Assembly: GCA_903839585.1 (NCBI GenBank)
Contig: CAIMCU010000156.1
Span: 1-6,668 of the forward strand
Length of the DNA stretch: 6,668 bases
Direction: 5' to 3'
Origin: an uncultured Actinomycetes bacterium
Lineage (GTDB): Bacteria > Actinomycetota > Actinomycetes > Nanopelagicales > Nanopelagicaceae
Shown in pieces: positions 1 through 6,529 of the stretch. The translations under genes were made by a program, and so were the position numbers. How positions within the stretch are numbered: position 1 is the first letter of the stretch; the number at the start of each line of letters is the position of its first letter. Below the pieces are notes generated by a model. The model searched no databases, was not told where the DNA came from, and worked only from the letters and a program-made list of their open reading frames with translations.

Positions 1-77
1 AACTCCGCAAGATGTTCACATGGATTAAGTCATCAAATAAGGATGACTACAAAGAAGGAAGCGCAGCGCGTGGGTAA
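1..77 (+). CDS. ilvC: Ketol-acid reductoisomerase, C-terminal end only (partial at 5' edge)
   Basis: Reading from base 3, the frame gives 24 codons and ends at TAA 75-77. The peptide contains LRKMFTWIKSS and ends [11 protein letters not shown]. As I recall the family, this resembles the tail of actinobacterial ketol-acid reductoisomerase: an LR-x-M-x-W helix followed by an acidic DDY...EGTAAR-like end. The enzyme uses NADPH to convert acetolactate or acetohydroxybutyrate to the dihydroxy acid in valine, leucine and isoleucine synthesis. No catalytic residue lies in the visible part, so the call rests on this short tail and on context: ilvC commonly precedes serA and leuB in actinobacteria. 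It overlaps the downstream serA frame. The alternative frame from base 2 ends at TAA 26-28 (…PQDVHMD) and resembles nothing I know. Confidence 0.72.
   Translation, partial: LRKMFTWIKSSNKDDYKEGSAARG
55..59 (+). promoter_or_regulatory. Probable ribosome binding site for serA (AAGGA)
   Basis: AAGGA lies 10 bases before GTG 70, inside the last codons of ilvC. It decides the serA start: the upstream ATG at 43 has only an AAGG touching the start codon (39-42), too close for normal pairing with 16S rRNA. Confidence 0.5.
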
Positions 78-1662
78 ACCTGTTGTTTTAATCGCTGAGG
101 AGTTAAGTCCTGCAACCCTTGAGGCTCTTGGACCTGACTTTGAGGTACGTAACTGTGACGGTGCAAACCGTGATGAGTTATTAGCTGCTCTTGCAAAGGG
201 AGTAGATGCCGTACTTATTCGCTCTGCAACAAAGATGGATGCAGAGGCGATAGGCGCAGCAAAGGGCTTAAAGGTTATTGCTCGCGCGGGTGTTGGTTTA
301 GATAACGTCGACATCCCTGCTGCTACGACAGCTGGAGTTATGGTCGTTAACGCACCGACTTCAAATATCGTCTCAGCTGCAGAGCTTGCTATCTCCTTGC
401 TTCTTGCATCTGCACGTTTTATCTCACCAGCACACGCAGCACTACGTAACGGTAAGTGGGCGCGTTCTAAGTACACAGGTGCCGAACTCTTTGAAAAGAC
501 CCTTGGAATCGTTGGATTTGGTCGTATCGGTCAGCTGGTTGCGCACCGCATGCAAGCCTTTGGTATGAACATCGTTGCATACGATCCATACCTACAACCT
601 GCACGCGCGGCTCAATTAGGTGTTTCACTGGTAACTCTTGATGAACTTCTCGCTCAGAGTGATTTCATTACGATCCACCTTCCAAAGACAAAAGAGACTG
701 CAAACCTCATCGGTGTTGACGCACTAAAGAAGGTAAAGCCAGCTGTGCGCATCATTAACGCTGCGCGTGGTGGCGTTCTCGATGAAGCAGCTCTTTATGA
801 TGCAATCGTTGAGGGACGAGTTGCCGGCGCTGGCCTTGATGTGTTTTCAACTGAGCCTTGTACAGACTCACCGCTCTTTACACTTGATCAGGTTGTTGCA
901 ACTCCTCACCTTGGTGCATCAACGGATGAAGCACAGGAGCGCGCAGGAATTGCCGTTGCAGTCTCTGTCCGTAAAGCGCTTTCAGGAGAGCTCGTACCAG
1001 ATGCTGTCAACGTGAAGGGTGGCGCTGTTGATGAAGAGATTCGTCCATCACTGCCACTAGTCGAAAAGATGGCACAGATTGCAACAGCGTTAGCTGGAGA
1101 ACTACCTGTAAGCATGGATGTCCATGTTCGCGGAGATATCTCTGTCCATGACTCATCAATCTTGGCTGTTAGCGCGCTCAAAGGCGCACTTGTTGCCACT
1201 GGTGCTGAAGAGGTTACCTACGTTAACGCTCCAGGTCTTGCTGCCGAGCGCGGAGTTACATCCTCGGTCGATACATCAGCTGAAAGCCCTGAGTACCGCA
1301 GCATGATCTCTTTGCACTGCGCACTAAGCAACGGAAAAGCAATTACCGTTAATGGAACCCTGATGGGAATCCGCAAAGTTGAGAAGATCATCGCTATCGA
1401 TGGATTTGATCTCGACCTTCCACCAACAGATAACATGCTATTTCTACGTTATGCAGATCGCCCAGGAGTTGTTGGTGCCGTAGGAAACATTCTTGGTCAG
1501 TCGAAGATCAATATCGCTGGCATGCAGGTTGCACGCAACAGCGCTGGGGGCGAAGCACTCATGGCGCTTACAGTTGACTCTTCAGTAGGAGCAGATATCG
1601 CAGCAAAGGTTGCAAAAGAGTCTGGAGCAGAACTCGTTCGCTCAGTTACTTTGGTGTACTAA
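70..1662 (+). CDS. serA: D-3-phosphoglycerate dehydrogenase, long form with ACT domain
   Basis: It oxidises 3-phosphoglycerate to 3-phosphohydroxypyruvate with NAD, the first step of serine synthesis, in the cytosol. From GTG 70 the protein is 530 residues, the usual length for the long actinobacterial type. The split substrate-binding domain and Rossmann domain carry the nucleotide loop GFGRIG at about 149-154. The catalytic set is Arg233 (NAARGG), Glu262 (DVFSTEP) and His280 (TPHLGAST). An intervening (ASB-like) domain covers about 310-450. A C-terminal ACT domain begins near RPGVVGAVG (about 464) and is the usual site of serine feedback in this family. The ATG at 43 would add nine residues (MTTKKEAQR), but they lie on ilvC coding sequence and have no usable ribosome site. 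GTG 70 starts directly at the conserved [13 protein letters not shown]. The gene overlaps ilvC by 8 bases and leuB by one (TAATG). Confidence 0.95.
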   Translation: MGKPVVLIAEELSPATLEALGPDFEVRNCDGANRDELLAALAKGVDAVLIRSATKMDAEAIGAAKGLKVIARAGVGLDNVDIPAATTAGVMVVNAPTSNIVSAAELAISLLLASARFISPAHAALRNGKWARSKYTGAELFEKTLGIVGFGRIGQLVAHRMQAFGMNIVAYDPYLQPARAAQLGVSLVTLDELLAQSDFITIHLPKTKETANLIGVDALKKVKPAVRIINAARGGVLDEAALYDAIVEGRVAGAGLDVFSTEPCTDSPLFTLDQVVATPHLGASTDEAQERAGIAVAVSVRKALSGELVPDAVNVKGGAVDEEIRPSLPLVEKMAQIATALAGELPVSMDVHVRGDISVHDSSILAVSALKGALVATGAEEVTYVNAPGLAAERGVTSSVDTSAESPEYRSMISLHCALSNGKAITVNGTLMGIRKVEKIIAIDGFDLDLPPTDNMLFLRYADRPGVVGAVGNILGQSKINIAGMQVARNSAGGEALMALTVDSSVGADIAAKVAKESGAELVRSVTLVY

Positions 1663-2699
1663 TGGCAAAGACAATTAACTTAGCTGTTATCGCCGGTGAT
1701 GGAATCGGACCCGAGGTCGTTGCACAGGGGTTGCGCGTCCTCGATAAGGTTGCATCAAAGCATGGTCTCTCATTTGCAAAGAGTGAGTACGACTTAGGTG
1801 CGGGCAACTGGCACCGAACAGGTGAGGTGCTTCCAGACTCAGTTATGTCCGAGATTGCAAAATCAGATGTCATTCTTCTTGGTGCAGTCGGTGATCCGAC
1901 CGTTCCAAGTGGTGTTTTAGAGCGCGGGCTACTTCTTAAGCTTCGCTTTGCCTTTGATCACTACATCAACCTGCGCCCAGCGGTTTTGCGTGCCGGAGTT
2001 ACAGGACCATTAGCCACGAAGGCACCTATCGATTTCATTGTTGTTCGTGAAGGCACAGAAGGTCCTTACGTTGGAGCCGGTGGCTCACTCTTTGAAGGTA
2101 CCCCTTCAGAGATCGCAACTGAGGAGTCACTTAATACTCGACGTGGCGCCGAGCGAGTAATCCGTGATGCGTTTGCACGCGCACAAAAGCGTGATCGTAA
2201 GAAGCTCACACTTGTTCATAAGAACAACGTTTTAACACGTGCAGGTGGATTATGGACCCGCACATTCAATGAGGTAGCCAAGGAGTTCCCTGAGGTAACC
2301 ACTGATTACCTACACGTTGATGCTGCATCGATGTTCTTTGTGACAAATCCAGAGCGCTTTGATGTAGTTGTAACTGACAATCTTTTTGGAGACATCATTA
2401 CAGATATCGCAGCTGCAATCTGTGGCGGTATCGGATTAGCTGCATCTGGAAACATCAATCCAACGGGTGCCTTCCCATCGATGTTCGAGCCTGTTCATGG
2501 CTCTGCTCCTGATATCGCAGGCAAAAACCTTGCAGATCCAACTGCAACGGTGATGTCTGTTGCGATGATGTTTGATCACCTTGGCTATGCAGATGCAGCA
2601 CGTGAAATCGAAGCTGCGGTTAACGCAGACCTGCTTACACGTGCAGATAAGAAGCGAAGCACTACAGAGGTAGGAGATGCGCTACTAGCGCTGCTATAA
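1662..2699 (+). CDS. leuB: 3-isopropylmalate dehydrogenase (likely also 3-methylmalate dehydrogenase)
   Basis: An NAD-dependent oxidative decarboxylase of the isocitrate/isopropylmalate dehydrogenase family, 345 residues, full length. It converts 3-isopropylmalate to 2-ketoisocaproate for leucine. In organisms with citramalate synthase, the same enzyme is used to turn D-erythro-3-methylmalate into 2-oxobutyrate for isoleucine. Visible motifs: AGDGIGPEV (11-19); substrate arginines in [17 protein letters not shown] (Arg95, Arg105) and Arg129; catalytic Tyr136 (REGTEGPY) and Lys187 (VHKNN); metal-binding Asp220, Asp244 and Asp248 ([10 protein letters not shown]); and the NAD-binding segment [13 protein letters not shown] (276-288). 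Asp284 in that segment is the position known to favour NAD over NADP. It starts by TAATG overlap with serA and has no clear ribosome site, which suggests translation coupled to serA. Nothing is truncated. Tartrate or homoisocitrate dehydrogenase would be the alternatives, but context favours LeuB. Confidence 0.93.
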   Translation: MAKTINLAVIAGDGIGPEVVAQGLRVLDKVASKHGLSFAKSEYDLGAGNWHRTGEVLPDSVMSEIAKSDVILLGAVGDPTVPSGVLERGLLLKLRFAFDHYINLRPAVLRAGVTGPLATKAPIDFIVVREGTEGPYVGAGGSLFEGTPSEIATEESLNTRRGAERVIRDAFARAQKRDRKKLTLVHKNNVLTRAGGLWTRTFNEVAKEFPEVTTDYLHVDAASMFFVTNPERFDVVVTDNLFGDIITDIAAAICGGIGLAASGNINPTGAFPSMFEPVHGSAPDIAGKNLADPTATVMSVAMMFDHLGYADAAREIEAAVNADLLTRADKKRSTTEVGDALLALL

Positions 2700-2701
2700 C
2701 C

Positions 2702-3781
2702 ATGAAAATTTCACTCAATCCACAGGCTAAAGATGAAGCAACGCGCAACGCGCTAGTTGCTGAAGGTGGATTTGGTAAGTACTACACAGATCACATGGTT
2801 GTTTGCGAGTGGGAAGACAAAAAGGGTTGGGCTGAGCCTGAGATAAAGGCGTACGGTCCAATTACCTTAGATCCAGCAACTGCGGTCTTTCACTACGGTC
2901 AAGAGATCTTTGAAGGCATGAAGGCGTACCGCCAACCAGATGGTGGAATCGCACTCTTTCGCCCTGAGGCCAATGCGCAACGCTTTATTAACTCTGCAAA
3001 GCGTCTTGCACTACCTGAGATGTCTATCGAGCTTTTCCTTGAGACAGTTAATGAGTTTGTAAAGATCGATGGAGGATGGGTACCAAATCAAGTTGGTGAG
3101 TCTCTCTACATTCGACCATTCATGATTGCTACGGAGGTTGGATTAGGAGTACGCCCAACAAATAAAGCAACGTATATGTTGATTGCAACACCGGCAGGTG
3201 CTTACTTTGATCCATCAAAGCCTGTATCCGTCTGGATCTCAACTGAGTATGTTCGTGCAGCACAAGGCGGAACAGGCGAAGCAAAGTGTGGTGGAAACTA
3301 CGCAGCCTCACTGGTTGCACAGAAAGCTGCCGCTAAAGAGGGCTGCGATCAAGTTGTCTGGCTCGATGCGAAAGAGCGCAAATGGGTTGAAGAGATGGGC
3401 GGAATGAACCTCTACTTCGTTAAGGGTTCTGGAAAAGATGCCACCGTCATCACTCCTAAGTTAACGGGCACGCTCCTTCCGGGTGTTACTCGCGACTCCA
3501 TTCTCTCCGTTGCAAAGGATCTTGGTTACAAGACTGATGAGGTAATGCTCTCGGTTGATGATTGGCGCGATGGCATCGCATCCGGGGAAATCACAGAAAT
3601 ATTTGCATGCGGGACAGCGGCCGTTGTTTCTCCAATAGGACAGGCAAAGAGCGCGATGGGCACGTGGGTAACAGGTGATGGACAACCAGGCAAGATCACG
3701 ATGGAGATTCGCAACCATCTTCTCGGAATTCAACATGGAAAGATTGAAGATAAGCACGGCTGGAATAAGAGAGTTCTCTGA
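2702..3781 (+). CDS. ilvE: Branched-chain amino-acid aminotransferase
   Basis: A fold-type IV pyridoxal-phosphate enzyme of 359 residues. It transfers the amino group between glutamate and the 2-keto acids of leucine, isoleucine and valine, the final step for all three. The N-terminal part has the family block FHYGQEIFEGMKAY (63-76) and YIRPF (136-140). The PLP lysine is Lys195 in GEAKCGGNYAAS. Glu231 in the class-IV signature EMGGMNLYFV (231-240) should contact the pyridine nitrogen. The phosphate is held by GVTRDS (261-266) and CGTAA (303-307). Length and these motifs fit the longer bacterial/eukaryotic-like BCAT type common in actinobacteria rather than the shorter enterobacterial form. 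It lies 2 bases after leuB and overlaps cimA by one base (TGATG). No Shine-Dalgarno is close to the ATG; the nearest purine run (AGGAG, 2672-2676) is too far away, so coupling to leuB is likely. Confidence 0.95.
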   Translation: MKISLNPQAKDEATRNALVAEGGFGKYYTDHMVVCEWEDKKGWAEPEIKAYGPITLDPATAVFHYGQEIFEGMKAYRQPDGGIALFRPEANAQRFINSAKRLALPEMSIELFLETVNEFVKIDGGWVPNQVGESLYIRPFMIATEVGLGVRPTNKATYMLIATPAGAYFDPSKPVSVWISTEYVRAAQGGTGEAKCGGNYAASLVAQKAAAKEGCDQVVWLDAKERKWVEEMGGMNLYFVKGSGKDATVITPKLTGTLLPGVTRDSILSVAKDLGYKTDEVMLSVDDWRDGIASGEITEIFACGTAAVVSPIGQAKSAMGTWVTGDGQPGKITMEIRNHLLGIQHGKIEDKHGWNKRVL

Positions 3782-5370
3782 TGCCAGTATCGGATGCATT
3801 CCATATATATGACACCACTCTTCGTGATGGTGCCCAACAAGAGGGGTTAAACCTCTCCGTTCACGACAAGCTCACTATCGCCCGTCACTTAGATGATCTA
3901 GGTGTCGGCTTTATTGAAGGCGGCTGGCCTGGAGCTAATCCAAAGGACACCGAGTTCTTCGCCCTTGCTAAGAAGGAGCTCAAACTTAAGAACGCTACCT
4001 TCGTAGCCTTTGGTGCTACCCGACGTCCAAACGTTAAGGCTGCTGATGATGCTCTTCTTGCAGCACTCCGCGATTCCGGCGCCCCAGCTGTAACCCTTGT
4101 TGCAAAGGCCTTTGATCGTCACGTAGATCTTGCTTTGAAAACCTCACTCGATGAAAACCTGGAGATGATTCGCGACTCTGTAAGCCACCTTCGCGCTGAA
4201 GGACAGCGTGTTTTCCTAGATGCTGAGCACTTCTTTGATGGCTACCGTGCAAACCGTGCATACGCTCTCGAAGTTATCCGTGTGGCAATGGAAGCCGGCG
4301 CAGATGTTGCAGCGCTGTGCGATACCAATGGTGGAATGCTGCCAGATGAAATCGCCGACGTTGTTCATGATGTTTTAGGTGCCACTAAAGCGCGACTTGG
4401 AATTCACTGTCACAACGACACCGGTTGCGCGGTAGCAAACTCCATGGCAGCCGTTGCCGCTGGCGCAACACATGTTCAAGGAACACTTAACGGATACGGT
4501 GAGCGTACGGGTAATGCAGATCTAGTAAGCATTATCGCTAACTTAGAGTTAAAGAAGAAGCAGTTAGTGCTTCCACCAAACGCTTTGCGCGAATCATTTA
4601 GAATTTCACATGCAGTTGCCGAGGTTACAAACGTTGCACCATCTGCACGTCAGCCATACGTTGGTGTATCTGCCTTTGCACACAAAGCCGGTCTTCACGC
4701 ATCTGCGATTAAGGTAGACCCAGCTCTTTATCAGCATGAGGATCCTTCATCTGTTGGAAACGATATGCGCATGCTTATCTCAGATATGGCAGGTCGCGCA
4801 TCAATCGAACTCAAAGCACAGGAGCTCGGTGTTGATTTAGAGGGAGATCGCGCACTGGCCTCACGTGTAGTTGATCGCGTTAAGGAGATGGAGTCACGTG
4901 GCTTTACCTTTGAAGCAGCCGATGCCTCCTTTGAACTTTTGCTCCTCGAAGAGGTAAAGGGAAAGCGTCCTAACTTCTTCTCTATCGATCATTGGACAAC
5001 AACTACCGAGCGCTCTGCTTCAAATAATATTGTTACAAAGGCTGAGGTAACCGTTACCGCACAAGGAAAACAAATCTCATGCGCCGGTAGCGGAAACGGC
5101 CCAGTTAACGCATTTGATAATGCGCTACGTACAGGCTTAAAGCAGCTCTACCCTGAGATAGAGGTTCTAGAACTGACCGATTACAAGGTTCGCATTCTTG
5201 AAGGACGTTTAGGTACCGGAGCTGTTACCCGTGTACTTGTTGAAACATCCGATAAGAATGGTGAGTGGAGTACCGTCGGCGTTCATGAGAACGTGATCGC
5301 AGCATCTGCCATGGCCCTTGAAGATGCGATTACCTTTGGCCTCCTGCGTCAAGGACGCAAGCCCGAGTAA
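3781..5370 (+). CDS. cimA: (R)-citramalate synthase
   Basis: It condenses acetyl-CoA with pyruvate to give (R)-citramalate, the entry to isoleucine synthesis that bypasses threonine. It is 529 residues, matching the CimA branch of the isopropylmalate/homocitrate synthase family. The TIM-barrel catalytic domain has DTTLRDGAQ (11-19, with Arg15 and metal ligand Asp16), FIEGGWPGANPKD (44-56), the second metal site HCHND (209-213, His209 and His211) and NGYGERTGNADL (237-248). The flexible segment SAFAHKAGLHASA (297-309) carries the family catalytic histidine. The C-terminal part (about 385-525) matches the LeuA-type dimerisation/regulatory domain, which in studied homologues binds the end-product amino acid; isoleucine is the expected effector here by inference. 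The FIEGGWPGANP block and position beside leuB and ilvE favour CimA over 2-isopropylmalate or homocitrate synthase. It starts by TGATG overlap with ilvE. Confidence 0.9.
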   Translation: MPVSDAFHIYDTTLRDGAQQEGLNLSVHDKLTIARHLDDLGVGFIEGGWPGANPKDTEFFALAKKELKLKNATFVAFGATRRPNVKAADDALLAALRDSGAPAVTLVAKAFDRHVDLALKTSLDENLEMIRDSVSHLRAEGQRVFLDAEHFFDGYRANRAYALEVIRVAMEAGADVAALCDTNGGMLPDEIADVVHDVLGATKARLGIHCHNDTGCAVANSMAAVAAGATHVQGTLNGYGERTGNADLVSIIANLELKKKQLVLPPNALRESFRISHAVAEVTNVAPSARQPYVGVSAFAHKAGLHASAIKVDPALYQHEDPSSVGNDMRMLISDMAGRASIELKAQELGVDLEGDRALASRVVDRVKEMESRGFTFEAADASFELLLLEEVKGKRPNFFSIDHWTTTTERSASNNIVTKAEVTVTAQGKQISCAGSGNGPVNAFDNALRTGLKQLYPEIEVLELTDYKVRILEGRLGTGAVTRVLVETSDKNGEWSTVGVHENVIAASAMALEDAITFGLLRQGRKPE

Positions 5371-5379
5371 CCTAGCGTT

Positions 5380-6297
5380 ATGACCCGCGCCAGTTATACC
5401 GATGTGCGCGATGCATTTGAAAAGTACCTAGAGTCTGAGCGCTCATTATCTGTTCATACTGTTCGTGCTTACATGGGGGATCTTGATTCCCTATTTGAAC
5501 ATATGGATCGACTAAAGGTTGCCGAGTTTAATGAGCTAGAGATTTCTCATATTCGATCATGGCTTGCAAACCTCCAGGTTAAAGGGGGAGCGCGCACAAC
5601 ACTTTCTCGTCGCGCTGTTTCAGTTCGACTTTTCACGAAATGGGCTACCAAGAAAGGCTTTCTGCCTAAAGACATCGCCCAAAACCTTGCAACCCCTAAG
5701 GGTCACCGAACCTTGCCTGGAGTTTTAAACACATCCGAGGCAACCACCGCAATGGACTCATTAGCTACTCGAGTGTCTGAAGATGGGTCGCCGCAATCCC
5801 TTCGAGACTGCGCAATGGTTGAACTCCTTTACGCAACAGGTGCACGAGTCTCTGAACTATGTGGATTAGATCTAGATGATGTGAACTATGAGAGACAAAC
5901 TATTCGTGTATTAGGCAAGGGCGATAAGGAGCGAACAATTCCTTTAGGTGCGCCTGCAATGCGCGCGCTCGAAGCATGGCTTAAGGATGGTCGCGAAAAC
6001 CTACTCACCGACAAGTCAGATAGAGCCGTATTCCTTGGAAGACGTGGAAAGAGAATCGATCAACGTGCCGTTCGCACGGTTGTATATGAAGCACTTGCTG
6101 CACTTGATGGTGTTGAGCGAATGGGACCGCACGCACTGCGTCACTCAGCTGCAACCCACCTGCTTGAGGGTGGAGCAGATCTTCGAACCGTCCAGGAAAT
6201 CTTGGGACATGCATCCCTTGCTACCACTCAGATATATACCCACGTCACTACTGAGCGACTGCAAAAAGCCTTCAAGCAAGCCCATCCTCGCGCTTAA
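5380..6297 (+). CDS. xerC: Tyrosine recombinase XerC
   Basis: A site-specific recombinase that, with XerD, resolves chromosome dimers at dif near the terminus. It is 305 residues, the normal Xer length. The N-terminal core-binding (SAM-like) domain covers about 6-90 (FEKYLESERSLSVHTVRAY). The catalytic domain runs from about 112 to 295 with the full set of active-site residues: Arg156 (ATGARVSEL), Lys180 (LGKGDKERTIP), His251 and Arg254 (PHALRHSAATH), His277 (ILGHASL) and nucleophile Tyr286 (TQIYTHV). XerC rather than XerD is inferred mainly from position just upstream of rpsB, where actinobacterial xerC usually sits; sequence alone would not settle it. No integrase arm-binding domain, att site or phage gene is nearby, so it is not a mobile-element integrase. 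It lies 9 bases after cimA with no terminator seen between and no clear ribosome site, so it may be carried on the amino-acid transcript. Confidence 0.9.
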   Translation: MTRASYTDVRDAFEKYLESERSLSVHTVRAYMGDLDSLFEHMDRLKVAEFNELEISHIRSWLANLQVKGGARTTLSRRAVSVRLFTKWATKKGFLPKDIAQNLATPKGHRTLPGVLNTSEATTAMDSLATRVSEDGSPQSLRDCAMVELLYATGARVSELCGLDLDDVNYERQTIRVLGKGDKERTIPLGAPAMRALEAWLKDGRENLLTDKSDRAVFLGRRGKRIDQRAVRTVVYEALAALDGVERMGPHALRHSAATHLLEGGADLRTVQEILGHASLATTQIYTHVTTERLQKAFKQAHPRA

Positions 6298-6307
6298 CCC
6301 TGGGATT

Positions 6308-6333
6308 TTGCACCCCGTCCAGACAGGTAGGAT
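6308..6333 (+). promoter_or_regulatory. Candidate promoter for rpsB
   Basis: TAGGAT (6328-6333) fits the actinobacterial -10 form TANNNT. A TTGCAC at 6308-6313 looks like a -35 but leaves only 14 bases between, shorter than the usual 16-18; TTTTGC (6306-6311) would give 16 but matches poorly. Position between xerC and a long leader is right for rpsB. Transcription would then begin near 6340, giving a leader of about 190 bases. Confidence 0.35.
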
Positions 6334-6451
6334 TTGGTCTGCACAAACCTTCGGGGGCGTGACATCTCAGCACTTATCTCTGAAACGTTTTACGCGGAAG
6401 AGAAGCCACTTCGGTCTTAAAGAATTTTAAGTCGGCGTTGTAGGTGCGACG

Positions 6452-6472
6452 GTCAGTTCAAATCGTTCTGAC
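6452..6472 (+). other. Possible leader hairpin GTCAG/CTGAC
   Basis: GTCAG (6452-6456) is complementary to CTGAC (6468-6472) with an 11-base loop. It may be extended outward by CG 6450-6451 with CG 6478-6479 across a bulge. A five-pair stem can arise by chance; its place in the rpsB leader is the only support. Confidence 0.3.
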
Positions 6473-6482
6473 ATAACCGATC

Positions 6483-6511
6483 GGGTTTACTGCGCTTGCG
6501 TAGCCAAACCC
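6483..6511 (+). promoter_or_regulatory. Strong hairpin abutting the rpsB ribosome binding site
   Basis: GGGTTT (6483-6488) pairs with AAACCC (6506-6511). Inside it, CTGCG (6490-6494) pairs with CGTAG (6499-6503), one pair being a G-U. The loop is CTTG (6495-6498), a known stable tetraloop when closed by G-C as here. The only unpaired bases are A6489 opposite two C. It is followed by AAAAAGGAG, so it is not an intrinsic terminator. A regulatory role in rpsB translation is inferred. Confidence 0.55.
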
Positions 6512-6514
6512 AAA

Positions 6515-6520
6515 AAGGAG
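6515..6520 (+). promoter_or_regulatory. Ribosome binding site of rpsB (AAGGAG)
   Basis: A near-consensus AAGGAG sits 9 bases before ATG 6530 and begins 4 bases after the hairpin. It is much stronger than anything in front of the upstream genes, and it selects ATG 6530 over the out-of-frame ATG at 6522, which lies too close. Confidence 0.8.
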
Positions 6521-6529
6521 TATGCCGTT

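Larger units (their letters stand above)
6298..6529 (+). other. Intergenic region and probable 5' leader of rpsB
   Basis: This 232-base stretch is the only sizeable gap. No protein-coding reading fits: an open frame of 160 codons crosses it from inside xerC (to 6430) but is a frame shadow with no family resemblance. The stretch begins with a weak promoter candidate and then contains several possible stems. One pairs TCTCT (6377-6381) with AGAGA (6399-6403). CTTAAA/TTTAAG lie at 6416-6421 and 6426-6431. GTCAG/CTGAC lie at 6452-6456 and 6468-6472. A strong hairpin is at 6483-6511. No hairpin followed by a T run was seen, so there is no evident terminator for the upstream operon. Confidence 0.6.

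Noticed and set aside
43..69. ATG at 43 as the serA start
   Set aside because: The extra nine residues are encoded over the ilvC tail, the AAGG touches the ATG with no spacing, and homologues begin close to the [10 protein letters not shown] block.
33..476. Minus-strand open frame of 147 codons opposite serA
   Set aside because: It lies wholly opposite a well-supported gene, is alanine/serine-rich as expected from antisense of serA codons, and has no recognisable domain.
3461..3799. Minus-strand open frame of 112 codons opposite the end of ilvE
   Set aside because: It is antisense to conserved ilvE codons, including the CGTAA phosphate-binding motif; no ribosome site or family resemblance was seen.
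5380..6297. Tyrosine recombinase as a phage or integrative-element integrase
   Set aside because: It has the short 305-residue Xer form without an arm-binding domain, sits between core genes next to rpsB, and no attachment repeats or mobile genes are present.
5948..6430. 160-codon + strand open frame running from xerC into the gap before rpsB
   Set aside because: Most of it overlaps the conserved xerC catalytic region in another frame, and the portion beyond 6297 shows no protein family and overlaps the likely rpsB promoter and leader.
6416..6431. CTTAAA/TTTAAG inverted repeat as a terminator or operator
   Set aside because: It is A/T-rich and weak, has no following T run, and such a six-base palindrome can easily occur by chance; it is kept only as part of the leader description.
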